This document shows positions 1-9,121 of a DNA stretch of 64,000 bases, one piece after another. Position 1 is the stretch's first letter. Every line of letters starts with the position of its first letter. The notes under the pieces are model-generated. The model was not told the DNA's origin. It saw only the letters and a program-made list of their open reading frames with translations, and made no database searches. The position numbers were made by a program, and so were the translations under genes. This stretch comes from Flavisericum labens (GTDB lineage: Bacteria > Bacteroidota > Bacteroidia > Flavobacteriales > Flavobacteriaceae). The stretch spans positions 124,001 through 188,000 of the forward strand of contig NZ_JBJJBQ010000004.1 in assembly GCF_045446075.1 (NCBI RefSeq), read 5' to 3'.

Positions 1-206
1 GCAATAAGCATAGAAGGACCTACATTGGTTCCCCACATATTAAAGCCTATACTTTTCCAACTTAATGAGTTGCCTGCCAAAAAGTAATTTTCGTCGGCAC
101 CTCTTTTATTTCTTAAACTAAACCATGCTCCCAAGCCCACTAAAACTATTAAATAAATGCCTACAACGGCAAAATCAAGGATATCTAATTGGTCGTATAT
201 ATTCAT
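1..206 (-). CDS. Sodium:solute symporter (SSS family), N-terminal fragment
   Basis: The reverse complement opens with ATG at 206 and stays open to the window edge, so about 68 residues of a longer membrane protein are present. It begins MNIYDQLDILDFAVVGIYL, continues as a hydrophobic first membrane helix, then a short basic stretch and the motif DENYFLAGNSLSWKSIGFNMWGT. The YFLAG(N/R)SL pattern after the first helix is characteristic of the SSS/SGLT family, which imports sugars or related solutes with Na+. It lies downstream of the dioxygenase and glycosidase genes on the same strand, so it probably imports the sugar they release. Family membership is well supported; the substrate is inferred from context only. 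Confidence 0.8.
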   Translation of the reverse strand, partial: MNIYDQLDILDFAVVGIYLIVLVGLGAWFSLRNKRGADENYFLAGNSLSWKSIGFNMWGTNVGPSMLI

Positions 207-272
207 GTTAAAACGCTTATTTTTTTGGTTAGTTTGGTTGTGGTATTGGCTGTTGGTATTTAAAAAAGCAAA

Positions 273-306
273 TACCCAAAATATGTTAAACAAAATATTT
301 TGGGTA
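273..306 (-). terminator. Intercistronic stem-loop, possible attenuator or terminator
   Basis: A perfect 12-bp inverted repeat (TACCCAAAATAT at 273-284, ATATTTTGGGTA at 295-306) with a 10-nt loop lies between the dioxygenase stop and the symporter start. On the leftward transcript it is followed by a T-rich stretch. It could partly terminate transcription before the symporter or stabilise the upstream message. Confidence 0.55.
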
Positions 307-319
307 CTTTAAAACTGCA

Positions 320-1069
320 CTAATATGCACTAATTTTTTCACCTTCTTTTATGAAAGGCTCTGCCCAATACAATGGTTCGTTATCACTCTTCAATATAGG
401 TTCGGCTGAATATTGAATTAAAAGTACACGCCTTGATTTATTTGTTGAATTAGAACCACTTCTATGGAAACACGTGCTTGAAAACAATGCCACATCACCT
501 GCATTTAAAATTGCTGGGATACCTGGATTATCTCCAAAATAGCCAATTTTATCGTTGGTTCCTTCCTGCAAAACGTGATCAATTCTCTTCTCGGTTCCTG
601 CTTCTTTGTATGGCAATAAATAAACTGTTCCGTTTTCTTCGGTAACATCATCCAACGGGCACCAAACAGACAGATAAGGTTTATGGTCAAAATCTAAATA
701 CCCAGAATCTTGATGCCAAGAGAAGGTCATGCCTTTATCTGCTGCTTTTACAACAAATTGCTCTAAAAACAAGTATACTTCTTCACCAAGAACCTTACGT
801 GTAATTTCCTCTAATTCATTACCAAAAATAAGGTCTTGCATGGTTTTACTGTCTTTATAGCGCAGGGCTATAAAGTAGCGTTTTCCTTTGTGGTTAATTT
901 CATCAACCTCAACCCCTTTTTTGTCCATTTCGTCATCTTTTTCCTTAATGAATCTTTGACATTCGTCTCGTAAACGCTCAATAAGTTCTTGAGGAATTAC
1001 GTTTTTTACAATGCAAAACCCATCTTCTTTAAACTGGGCTAATTGCTCATCGGTTATAACTGCACTCAT
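320..1069 (-). CDS. Phytanoyl-CoA dioxygenase (PhyH) family protein
   Basis: This 249-residue protein fits the PhyH family of Fe(II)/2-oxoglutarate dioxygenases. The metal site is visible as H119-x-D121 in WHQDSGYL and the distal H202 in CFHRSGS, with R213/R214 placed to bind 2-oxoglutarate. It has no signal peptide, so it should act in the cytoplasm. It lies 36 bp downstream of the GH31 gene and upstream of the symporter, in the same direction, suggesting it oxidises a sugar or small molecule from the same pathway. The family is clear; the substrate cannot be read from the sequence, and bacterial PhyH proteins rarely act on phytanoyl-CoA. Confidence 0.85.
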   Translation of the reverse strand: MSAVITDEQLAQFKEDGFCIVKNVIPQELIERLRDECQRFIKEKDDEMDKKGVEVDEINHKGKRYFIALRYKDSKTMQDLIFGNELEEITRKVLGEEVYLFLEQFVVKAADKGMTFSWHQDSGYLDFDHKPYLSVWCPLDDVTEENGTVYLLPYKEAGTEKRIDHVLQEGTNDKIGYFGDNPGIPAILNAGDVALFSSTCFHRSGSNSTNKSRRVLLIQYSAEPILKSDNEPLYWAEPFIKEGEKISAY

Positions 1070-1105
1070 TTTTATTAGTTTTTAGTTAATAATATAATTG
1101 GTATT

Positions 1106-3373
1106 CTAATTTATGAAACCTAAATGTTCCCAGATTCCTTTAAAATTATGGTCTATTTTCAATATTATTGTTTTTTCTAAATCCATATCGTCTGTACAAT
1201 TAACGTGCTCTGGATAAAGAGGAATTTCAGCACCTTCAACTATCCAAACAGGCATGTCTTTCATCGCTGCTTCAAAATTGCTTAGCCATTGGCCTCCTTT
1301 GGTTTTTTCACCTGTAAAAAAGTTAACCCAATTGCCCTCGGGTAAATAAACGTCTCTTTTGTTTTCTGAATTCATCATAGGGGCTACCAAAAAGTCATCA
1401 CCAAAACAATATTGATCATCGATATGCCATGCCATTTTATCTTTAGGGTAATGCATTAACAAAGCCCGGATAACCGGAAAACCTGAAGATATTGTTTTTT
1501 CACTTTCCTTTAAAATATATGGAAGCAATGCATAGCGAAGTTTCCACCATTTTCTAACTATTGGAGCAATATTTGGGTAATAATACGGCTCGCGTTTAGA
1601 AGTGCCATGATAGCGGATATGCGAGGTGAAAACCCCAAATTGGGTCCATCGCACATATAAATCGTCTGGAATTACAGAATTCATAAAATTAGGCACACCA
1701 TGAAAACCTGGTATATCATGGCTCCAAAAACCAAAGCCAGATAAGCCTAAATGCAAGCCTCCTTTTAACGACCCGGCCATACCATCCCATGAAGCTGCGG
1801 CATCGCCTCCCCAATGTATAGGGTAACGTTGGCAACCACTCCATCCAGCACGAGCCCAAATGATACCATCGCCAGTGACTTCTTTTGTTACTTCAAATGC
1901 AGCTTTTTGATATAATAAAGCATAAAGATTGTTGAGTTTCTCTGGCGACATATTGTAGTAATTGGCATCCAAATGAATTTCTTCACCAAAGTCCGTCTTT
2001 ATACAAGTTACACCCATTTCCAGAAGTTCTCGCAATAAACCCTTATACCATTCTACGGCCTTCGGATAGGTGAAATCAATGCTTCCTGCATAATCTAGAT
2101 TACTAAAATTAGAACCACCGCCCATTACTTCAGCATTTAATTTTCCGATATAGTTATTTGCTTTGGCTTCTTCGTACTGTTCGGCATCCTCAGATATATA
2201 AGGCATTTGCCATAAACTTACGCGATATCCATTTTTCTTTAAGTTTGAAACAAAACTTTTAGGGTCTGGAAAACGTTCAGCATTAAATTTCCATTCACAC
2301 AACCAATCCGTTTTAAACCAGCCTGTATCTAAATGAATTACATCGCAAGGGTAATCTTCCTCTCGTAATCTATCGCAAATGGTATTCACTTCTTCTTCTG
2401 AAAAGTATGTCATTCTACTCATCCAAATGCCATAACTCCAAAGTGGTGGCATCGTAGGGAACCCTGTAATTTTTTTATATTGATGAATAATTTTATCTGG
2501 AGTATCATCTCCAATTAAAAACATATCAAGTACTGGTTCTTCTGTTAGCAATTGAACCGACCTGGTTGAAAAATCGGCCATTGAAAACTTACAATAAGTA
2601 GACGTGTGCAAAAACAGACCGTACATTTCACTGGACAAATAAAACGGAATGTTTTTGTAAGTCCGCTTGTTATTTACACCTTGCCCGTCCTGGTTTTTCA
2701 TTTGAAAGGTGTTACCAGACAAATCCATTTTACTAAAGCGTTCTCCCGTACCAACAAATTTTTCATCAGGTTTGGCATGAAATGAAATGGAAGCTTTACT
2801 GGGTTTACCGTGTTGCTCTACAAACGATAAACACATAGCATCCATTCTACCAGGAAAAAATTGATCGTATGTACTTACTTTTATTTCTTTTTTTCCATCA
2901 GGGTAAAATGTGGCTTGCATAGACTCTTCAGGACTAGGCAACAAATCGCTCCAATAATCAATTTCAGGATTTGATAAATCGAAAATTGCTCGTGTTACTC
3001 CGTTAGAATCTTTAACTTTCCATTCACTTTCAAGCTTCTCGATATTCAATTTCATTTCTTTAATATCGTTGGCCATCTCAATCATAGGAGATGTTTCTTC
3101 TATTTCCTTTTCAAAGCCTATACTTACTCTTAGAATCTTATCGCTAAACGCCCTAACAAAAAGGTAAAAATCCTTTCGCGGTACACTTTCATCTGGTGTA
3201 ATTTCGTTGGATAATAATTGGCATTGGAATGGCACCGTCAACACCACACCCAAGCCCGATATAGAAATATCGGTGGGCTTACATGCTTTCCAAAGTTTTG
3301 AAACGCCTTCTTCTAAAGAAAGGTCGGTGTTAAAATCTAGAAAGTCATAAAACTGATGGTTAGTTTGCTTCAT
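1106..3373 (-). CDS. GH31 glycoside hydrolase, alpha-xylosidase (YicI-like)
   Basis: This 755-residue enzyme has an N-terminal beta-sandwich (roughly 1-300), a (beta/alpha)8 barrel (about 305-650) and a C-terminal beta domain. The nucleophile is D461 in KTDFGE and the acid/base is D524 in HWGGDAAAS, followed by LHLGLSGFGFWSHDI; this combination is typical of the YicI-type alpha-xylosidase branch of GH31. No signal peptide is seen, so it is probably cytoplasmic and trims imported oligosaccharides from the non-reducing end. The upstream beta-helix gene ends exactly where this one starts, so the two are translated together. Alpha-xylosidase is the best guess; alpha-glucosidase or alpha-galactosidase activity cannot be excluded. 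Confidence 0.85.
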   Translation of the reverse strand: MKQTNHQFYDFLDFNTDLSLEEGVSKLWKACKPTDISISGLGVVLTVPFQCQLLSNEITPDESVPRKDFYLFVRAFSDKILRVSIGFEKEIEETSPMIEMANDIKEMKLNIEKLESEWKVKDSNGVTRAIFDLSNPEIDYWSDLLPSPEESMQATFYPDGKKEIKVSTYDQFFPGRMDAMCLSFVEQHGKPSKASISFHAKPDEKFVGTGERFSKMDLSGNTFQMKNQDGQGVNNKRTYKNIPFYLSSEMYGLFLHTSTYCKFSMADFSTRSVQLLTEEPVLDMFLIGDDTPDKIIHQYKKITGFPTMPPLWSYGIWMSRMTYFSEEEVNTICDRLREEDYPCDVIHLDTGWFKTDWLCEWKFNAERFPDPKSFVSNLKKNGYRVSLWQMPYISEDAEQYEEAKANNYIGKLNAEVMGGGSNFSNLDYAGSIDFTYPKAVEWYKGLLRELLEMGVTCIKTDFGEEIHLDANYYNMSPEKLNNLYALLYQKAAFEVTKEVTGDGIIWARAGWSGCQRYPIHWGGDAAASWDGMAGSLKGGLHLGLSGFGFWSHDIPGFHGVPNFMNSVIPDDLYVRWTQFGVFTSHIRYHGTSKREPYYYPNIAPIVRKWWKLRYALLPYILKESEKTISSGFPVIRALLMHYPKDKMAWHIDDQYCFGDDFLVAPMMNSENKRDVYLPEGNWVNFFTGEKTKGGQWLSNFEAAMKDMPVWIVEGAEIPLYPEHVNCTDDMDLEKTIILKIDHNFKGIWEHLGFIN

Positions 3374-5872
3374 TTAGTTTAATTTGTCTAAAAAGACCCA
3401 GGTTTCGTCAGGATTCGTTCCTTCAATTCCTGTTTGATATTTTTGCATTAACGCATTCCAATCGTTAACACGTGGGTTATTCTCCGTTGTTTTTGGATTT
3501 AATTTATCTAAGTTTTCTCCTTTAGGAATACTGATTACCAACATGAGTTGCCTACCATTTTTAAACACCTGTAATTGCTGGAAATTGGCGTTACAGAAGC
3601 CTTGAGCTACCTCGGGCCACTCTTCAAATTGAGTTTGGTGGTATTGCAAATATTCGTTTTGTAAATTTTTGTCTTCTACCAAATTTGCCGTTAAAAGTAT
3701 GTGCTCCCACTCACTAGCTAGTTGGTTATCTTCACATCTTTCAGATTTACTGTAATTATAAATAGGAGTATTGTAAATCTTTATTTTAGCTTTTGGATAT
3801 ACGAGAGCCAATTCGTTTTTTAAATGCTCGATATGATTCAATTTGGCATATAAAACAGTGTGGTTTTTCCATTGATATAGCTGCGCATCAATAACACCAT
3901 TAGTTTTTGCAATCTTTTTTATTTCAACTGAATCGAAACCTTTACCAATTAATTCTACCGCTGCAAAATGTGGCACCTCCTCCATAGGCCAATCGCTATC
4001 TACAACCATTTCTTTTAAAAGGTTTTTGTACGGACTACGAATTCCTGCATTTTGCTTTATAGAATCATTTACAAAAGCGTTGTTGTTTGTCCATAAGTTA
4101 TTAGGTCCATTAGCATTTTGCAAAAACTTTTCAGCTGGAACCCAATTATCTTTTACCGTAAAATATGCCGACCCTTCGTCGGTGTACAAATAAAACCAAT
4201 GGTACGGGTCGTGTGCATAAGGATTAAAATAAATGCTGTCAATTACATTTTCCTTTATAACACTTCCTGGTTGAGCTGATAGCGTATAAATACCGGCTGT
4301 ATCATACAAATGCTTTCCGTAATGGTGAATATTGTTGGCAATGACTTTATTGCCCGACATGGCATTTATGGATTTGGTCCATCCCCAGCCTAACCCAATT
4401 CCCGTATAGGACACTTCGGAAATTTCATTGTGGGCAATCATAATATTTTTTACAAACCCAGCACTAATACCAACACATCCCCAGTCTTCATTGGTAACAT
4501 CAGTAATAAGGTTATCCACAATAGTTTCGTTTGTACAAACCTCCCGAACATCTTTAGGGTTATAAGGCAAATGGGTTTCAAATGCTTCTTCTGAAAACAC
4601 CCCAATATTTATGGCGCTCCCCCCAATATCTTTAAACAAATTCCCTTGAACCAAGTTGTTGCTTGTGCCTTTATTTAAATCTAAACCGGTTGACGATAAA
4701 TACTGAAATTTACAGTTTTGAAAACGAAGGTTATTAGCAAAATTCACTTCGACGGCTGCTCGAGGCCTTCCTATCCAAGCTTGGTTTTCAAGTCCTGCTT
4801 TATCAGGTGTTCCGGGAGTTTTCAACTTATAGGCATCTAAAAGGTACATGCCTGCCTGAATGGGAACATGTCCTTGTTGAGATGGGCGCAACCAATTACT
4901 GTACTGAAACGAAATACCTTTAAAATTCACATGACTAACGGGGTAATCAACGGTTCCTTTAATTTCTACCAAAGATTCCAAAACGGGAGCTACTATTTTG
5001 ACCGAACGTAATTTTTCTCCATTTTGTGGATAATAGTAAATCTTGGCCTTTTCTTTATCCAAATACCATTCCCCTGGTTCATTTAAAAGCGATTTGGCAT
5101 TATTTAAATAAAACGCTGAATTACCTGTTTTTTCTGAAATCCATGGCGCTGGCCAAGGGTGCTCACTTTGAATACGACTTTCAGGCTGATGGAAATAGAG
5201 TTTTGCGCTATCGCCTTTAACCTCCATATCTTTAATCCTAAGATTGGCAATAGCCCACCACTGCTGAATGAACATTTCCATTCCTGGTTCGAAGTTTACC
5301 GATTTATCTTTAAAGGGAATCCAACAGGTTTGAGATGTTTTATCCCATGACAAAATCCGGTCCATTTTATCACCCGAAGTGCTTTTTGCTCTTGTAGCCT
5401 TCTTCTCGTTTACCCAAAGCTGTCTAAAATCCAAAAGATTACCTGCTTTTTTGGGGGCATCGGCCACCCAAACCACTTCTGGATTTAAACCACTTACCTG
5501 ACTTGCTTTTTTCCAGCCAGTGATTTCTACCCCTCCATTTATTACCACCAAGGCATTACCATCTGCCTCAATAGTTGTTGGGCTTGTGGCAGTTCCTGAA
5601 TCTTCCGGTCTAATAAAAATAGGCTCTTCAAGATTGTAATTACCGCCCTTTAAAACAATGCGGATACCGTTAGTTATTTTAGGGCTATTTAGCCTTCGCA
5701 TATTCCTGGCTTTCCTCAAAGCCATATTTACAGTAGCAACTGGACTTTCCTTGGATCCGGAATTAGTATCTATTCCGTTGTTACTAACCCATATTTCTTG
5801 TGCGCTGCTTGAAAAAGCAACAGATAAAAGAAACAGGTAAATGGTTAACTTAAAATTGTTATTTATCCTCAT
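3374..5872 (-). CDS. Secreted right-handed beta-helix glycosidase-like protein with C-terminal mutarotase-like domain
   Basis: An 832-residue protein with an Sec signal peptide (basic start, hydrophobic 9-20, cleavage near SSAQ). Residues ~26-640 form a right-handed parallel beta-helix with many N/G-rich turns. The opening EIWVSNNGIDTNSGSKESPVATVNMAL and later repeats resemble the GH141-type family (alpha-L-fucosidase or xylanase activities are known there). Residues ~723-832 resemble the L-rhamnose/L-fucose mutarotase family: an EYLQYHQTQFEEWPEV motif with H745 and W752, then NGRQLMLVISIP and a WNALMQKYQ...ETWVFL ending. A related half-domain may start near 663. The fusion suggests cleavage of a deoxysugar or pentose bond coupled to anomer interconversion. 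Fold is secure; GH family number and substrate are tentative. Confidence 0.7.
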   Translation of the reverse strand: MRINNNFKLTIYLFLLSVAFSSSAQEIWVSNNGIDTNSGSKESPVATVNMALRKARNMRRLNSPKITNGIRIVLKGGNYNLEEPIFIRPEDSGTATSPTTIEADGNALVVINGGVEITGWKKASQVSGLNPEVVWVADAPKKAGNLLDFRQLWVNEKKATRAKSTSGDKMDRILSWDKTSQTCWIPFKDKSVNFEPGMEMFIQQWWAIANLRIKDMEVKGDSAKLYFHQPESRIQSEHPWPAPWISEKTGNSAFYLNNAKSLLNEPGEWYLDKEKAKIYYYPQNGEKLRSVKIVAPVLESLVEIKGTVDYPVSHVNFKGISFQYSNWLRPSQQGHVPIQAGMYLLDAYKLKTPGTPDKAGLENQAWIGRPRAAVEVNFANNLRFQNCKFQYLSSTGLDLNKGTSNNLVQGNLFKDIGGSAINIGVFSEEAFETHLPYNPKDVREVCTNETIVDNLITDVTNEDWGCVGISAGFVKNIMIAHNEISEVSYTGIGLGWGWTKSINAMSGNKVIANNIHHYGKHLYDTAGIYTLSAQPGSVIKENVIDSIYFNPYAHDPYHWFYLYTDEGSAYFTVKDNWVPAEKFLQNANGPNNLWTNNNAFVNDSIKQNAGIRSPYKNLLKEMVVDSDWPMEEVPHFAAVELIGKGFDSVEIKKIAKTNGVIDAQLYQWKNHTVLYAKLNHIEHLKNELALVYPKAKIKIYNTPIYNYSKSERCEDNQLASEWEHILLTANLVEDKNLQNEYLQYHQTQFEEWPEVAQGFCNANFQQLQVFKNGRQLMLVISIPKGENLDKLNPKTTENNPRVNDWNALMQKYQTGIEGTNPDETWVFLDKLN

Positions 5873-6082
5873 TCTAATGCCTAAAAATTATAGTCAGTTG
5901 GTTTTTATTTCGTTCAACATGAACCTTGTTAAAAAACAAGCTAAGTAATTTAATAAATTACAGTTGAAAAAAATGGTTTTTGAAACAAAATCACACCTAA
6001 ATTGGTGCAAAACGGACGAAATAATTCGTGCCCATTGTTACAATCAGCTAATATTTGCAATTTAACCCAAAAACAATGTTAT

Positions 6083-6108
6083 TTTTAAGCGTCGGTCAAT
6101 TTTATAAA
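6083..6108. promoter_or_regulatory. Candidate AraC-regulator operator, distal copy
   Basis: A 26-bp element ending GGTCAATTTTATAAA (6094-6108) matches 23 of 26 bases at 7289-7314. It lies just past the oxidoreductase stop, about 210 bp upstream of the beta-helix gene. The shared element suggests both transcription units answer to the adjacent AraC-type regulator. Confidence 0.45.
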
Positions 6109-6116
6109 GACCATCA

Positions 6117-7181
6117 TTATAAGCCGTATTCTAAATTGATATCGGCAATTTTAACGGGCTTTCCGGTTTCCAAACTTCTTTCCATAGCCTGCAATAAAGC
6201 GACAGTACCTATCCCTTCCTCCATATTAGGATAAGCTGTATAGTTTTGCTCAATGCTGTCAACAAAATACTCTAGATAATTTTGGTATTCACCGGCATGA
6301 TGAGATTGCCCTTCAAAACGGTAGTAATATTTAAGTTTTTCGTCGCCCCAGTACACTATTTTTTCTTCCCCATCCTTTGAAGTAAGCGAATAGCGCAGCT
6401 CATGGTAATCGGCTTGACTTGCGCCGAGTGTTCCTCGTAAAATACAACTCAATGGACTATCACGCTTTGTTGGTTGGGTTGGTGATGAATATACCCCACT
6501 AACTCTTGCTATATGTCCGTTTTTAGCCTTGAAGATAAAATGCATAGTATCCTCATTTTTCAACCCCGCTTGGCTTCCAGTTTGGCTAATCATACCATAT
6601 CCCATTACCTCTTCAATATCCTTTAAATACCACCGTACGAAATCCACTGGGTGACTCAATCCTCCATAAAGCCATTTAAATGAATTTAACAACGCCCAAT
6701 CTTTCTTTAAAAACCAGCGATTATCTGCATGATAATGAGCTTCAACCGTTATTAAATCACCTATATCACCTTTATCAAAATCCTTTCTTTGGCGTTTCAT
6801 AGGTTCTGAAAAACGTGAACTCTGACCAATAAAAACCTTTTTGTCTACTTTATTGGATAAATCTAAAAGCTCTCTGGCATTTGCCAAATCGTCAATAAAA
6901 GGTTTTGTGCAAACAACATGTTTACCATGTATTAAGGCCTGCTTAACATGCTCGGCATGCAGATGATCTGGAGTATAAATAGCAACTATATCTATTGAAT
7001 CATCTCCTAAAATATCGTGGTAATTAGTAGTCCATTTGTTAAAACCGAATTCTTTAGCGCGTAATCTACAAAGTTCTTCGCTTAAATCGCACACCTTTAC
7101 TAGTTCTAATTTCTTACTCTCTAAGGCGGCCGACATAGTGCTACGCCCCTCTCCAAGACCTAGTATAGCAATGTTTAACAT
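6117..7181 (-). CDS. Gfo/Idh/MocA family NAD(P)-dependent oxidoreductase
   Basis: This 354-residue protein starts with a Rossmann fold (ILGLGEGRS, residues 6-14), carries the family KP motif in CTKPF (93-94), and has a C-terminal alpha/beta substrate domain with GGLSHPVDFVRW supplying a likely catalytic histidine. Such enzymes oxidise or reduce sugars, inositols or sugar acids in the cytoplasm using NAD(P). It is the first gene of the leftward carbohydrate locus and is divergent from the AraC regulator, so it is probably induced by the sugar that regulator senses. Its gap to the beta-helix gene (244 bp) leaves room for a second promoter. Substrate unknown. Confidence 0.85.
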   Translation of the reverse strand: MLNIAILGLGEGRSTMSAALESKKLELVKVCDLSEELCRLRAKEFGFNKWTTNYHDILGDDSIDIVAIYTPDHLHAEHVKQALIHGKHVVCTKPFIDDLANARELLDLSNKVDKKVFIGQSSRFSEPMKRQRKDFDKGDIGDLITVEAHYHADNRWFLKKDWALLNSFKWLYGGLSHPVDFVRWYLKDIEEVMGYGMISQTGSQAGLKNEDTMHFIFKAKNGHIARVSGVYSSPTQPTKRDSPLSCILRGTLGASQADYHELRYSLTSKDGEEKIVYWGDEKLKYYYRFEGQSHHAGEYQNYLEYFVDSIEQNYTAYPNMEEGIGTVALLQAMERSLETGKPVKIADINLEYGL

Positions 7182-7288
7182 AGTTTTTTGTTTAGTTGAA
7201 TATGAAAATTTTCACCACACATTATAGAATGTAGAAGTGGTAATTATTTAAACATAAAATTAACATTTTTACATTTTAATTATATTAA

Positions 7289-7358
7289 TTTTATGCGATG
7301 GTCAATTTTATAAATTCTCTTTTGTTAAATAGATTTTTTTGATTATCATCGCATAAAA
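7289..7358. promoter_or_regulatory. Divergent operator region: inverted repeat between oxidoreductase and AraC genes
   Basis: A perfect 12-bp inverted repeat, TTTTATGCGATG at 7289-7300 and CATCGCATAAAA at 7347-7358, sits in the 247-bp gap between the divergent genes. The left arm extends into the 26-bp element that recurs at 6083-6108. This layout fits paired AraC-family binding sites controlling both directions. Confidence 0.55.
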
Positions 7359-7428
7359 CTTAACCCTTTTCAAACTAATTTTTTATCAAGAAAAAACCAC
7401 TTTTAGTGCGTGTAAAACAAATAATAAA

Positions 7429-8319
7429 ATGAGCAAACCTGGCATTTGGTGGCACAAAGACAATCCTGGACCTTTAGAAAATCTGCCTTTCATTATTCAG
7501 TTTGGTAGTATGAAGTTTTCAAAAGTACAATTGGATGAAACCATGCGTCCGCATTTTAATGACGGAATTGAAATTCATTTTGTAAATAGTGGTAAGTATA
7601 AATGGGTTGTAGATGATAGAGAAGTAGAATTATTACCTGATAATTTGTGTGTTACGGCACCATGGCAACTTAACGGAAGCCCAACGGGAAAAATGGATAT
7701 TGGGCAAATAAACTGGATTGTCATCAAGCCTAAAAAATATACAAAGAACAGCCCACTCGATTTAGGGTCTTGGACAAAACTTTCCAGTAAGCTTCAAGAA
7801 AGTTTAGGGGCAATGATTGCTGATGATGATAATTTGGTGATTGAAAAAGCAAAACTTTTTAAAAAATACTTTGTTGAGCTTGAAAATGAATTACTCAATC
7901 AAGAACCTGGCTTTGAAATAATGGTTAGAAATATTATTGAGAACTTCTTTATTGACCTACATAGAAACCTGTCATTTAGAAAGCAAAAAATATATGAGGA
8001 GAACAACTTCATAGACAACCTTACTCAACTTGTTATGAAAGATTTGAACAAAAAATGGATAATTGACGATCTTGCTTACAAATTTGGAATGGGAAAAACC
8101 AAGTTTACTTACGAAGTAAAAAACCTAACTGGCTATCCGCCTAACAGTTTTATAATCAACCTAAAAATAGAAAAGGCCATTGATATGATTATGAAAGACG
8201 AATCGAGCATGTCTGACATAGCCTATGCTTGTGGCTTTTCTTCACTTCAGCATTTTACCTCAACTTTTTCTCAGCGAATTGGCATTAGCCCTGGTAAATA
8301 CAAAACGCACAAGAAATAA
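7429..8319 (+). CDS. AraC-family transcriptional regulator
   Basis: A 296-residue regulator with an N-terminal cupin-like sensing domain (about 20-100, with PHFNDGIEIHFVNSG) and a C-terminal AraC DNA-binding domain. The two helix-turn-helix units fall near 210-230 and 259-281; the second has the family signature MSDIAYACGFSSLQHFTSTFSQRIGISPGKY (split here over 260-291). It is transcribed away from the oxidoreductase gene across a palindromic intergenic region, so it most likely activates the leftward carbohydrate locus on binding a sugar. Autoregulation is plausible from the site position. Ligand not determined. Confidence 0.9.
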   Translation: MSKPGIWWHKDNPGPLENLPFIIQFGSMKFSKVQLDETMRPHFNDGIEIHFVNSGKYKWVVDDREVELLPDNLCVTAPWQLNGSPTGKMDIGQINWIVIKPKKYTKNSPLDLGSWTKLSSKLQESLGAMIADDDNLVIEKAKLFKKYFVELENELLNQEPGFEIMVRNIIENFFIDLHRNLSFRKQKIYEENNFIDNLTQLVMKDLNKKWIIDDLAYKFGMGKTKFTYEVKNLTGYPPNSFIINLKIEKAIDMIMKDESSMSDIAYACGFSSLQHFTSTFSQRIGISPGKYKTHKK

Positions 8320-8447
8320 CAGTCGCTTCACTGTATTGTTAATCTTTTTAGGCAAATAATACTCTTAGTTTTTATTTTTACATTATAGCTTAGTTAATTT
8401 CATTTTTGCAAACCATAACCTATACCCTATTTACCTTTAAATTAAGG

Positions 8448-9113
8448 CTAAATAGCGTGATCCGTTTTTGGGGTGTTCAATACTTTTGGACTAATAAGTT
8501 GCTGGTCTTCTAAAACAGCCATAACAAGATTAACGTAATTGTTGATAGTCTCGTTTATCGATTTTGGGTCTACAATATCAATATAGCCTTTCCATATAAG
8601 TTCCCTATCTTTTGTTGGACAGATACAATACATTGAAGTTTCAGCATGATAAACCGTGTATTCATTGTAATAATCGGGGTTATAATATGCATCTTGATAT
8701 TTTAAATAATCTTCACTAAACCTTTTATATGTTTCATCATAGCCATCATAATTTTCCTTATACGCGATTACGTCTTCTACACCAATTACTTTTGTAAATA
8801 AAATGGTGTCAAAACCATTAGACAGAAGCTTGTTTTCTAATTTTTTAAGATTTTCCTCTGTTTTCTCTTTTGTAGAAAATGAGTCGTCAAAAAATTCAAG
8901 ACTCGTTACAGATTCTATTCCCCTCTCCGTAAATTCTGTTTTCAAATAATTTTCAAACTGCTTTCTAGCATTAGAATTAGAAGTCATACCTACCAACAAA
9001 ACCTTATTGGGACTATATGAATCTATATCTGGATTTTTCCAGTTTTCAACTAGTTCCGTTGTTGAACAGCCTGATAGAAATATTATAACAATTATGAATT
9101 TAAATAGTTTCAT
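8448..9113 (-). CDS. Putative lipoprotein of unknown function (DUF4136-like)
   Basis: A 221-residue protein with a lipoprotein signal: short basic start, hydrophobic core and lipobox LSGC with the modified cysteine at about residue 16. The mature part starts NWKNPDIDSYSPNKVLLVGMTSN, resembling lipoproteins whose core predicts paired beta-alpha segments. A tyrosine-rich stretch (about 119-155) is unusual. It should be anchored in the periplasm or outer membrane. It is the last gene of the leftward stress island and 8 bp behind the small coiled-coil gene, so it is probably co-transcribed with it. No function can be assigned. Confidence 0.6.
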   Translation of the reverse strand: MKLFKFIIVIIFLSGCSTTELVENWKNPDIDSYSPNKVLLVGMTSNSNARKQFENYLKTEFTERGIESVTSLEFFDDSFSTKEKTEENLKKLENKLLSNGFDTILFTKVIGVEDVIAYKENYDGYDETYKRFSEDYLKYQDAYYNPDYYNEYTVYHAETSMYCICPTKDRELIWKGYIDIVDPKSINETINNYVNLVMAVLEDQQLISPKVLNTPKTDHAI

Positions 9114-9121
9114 TATATTTT

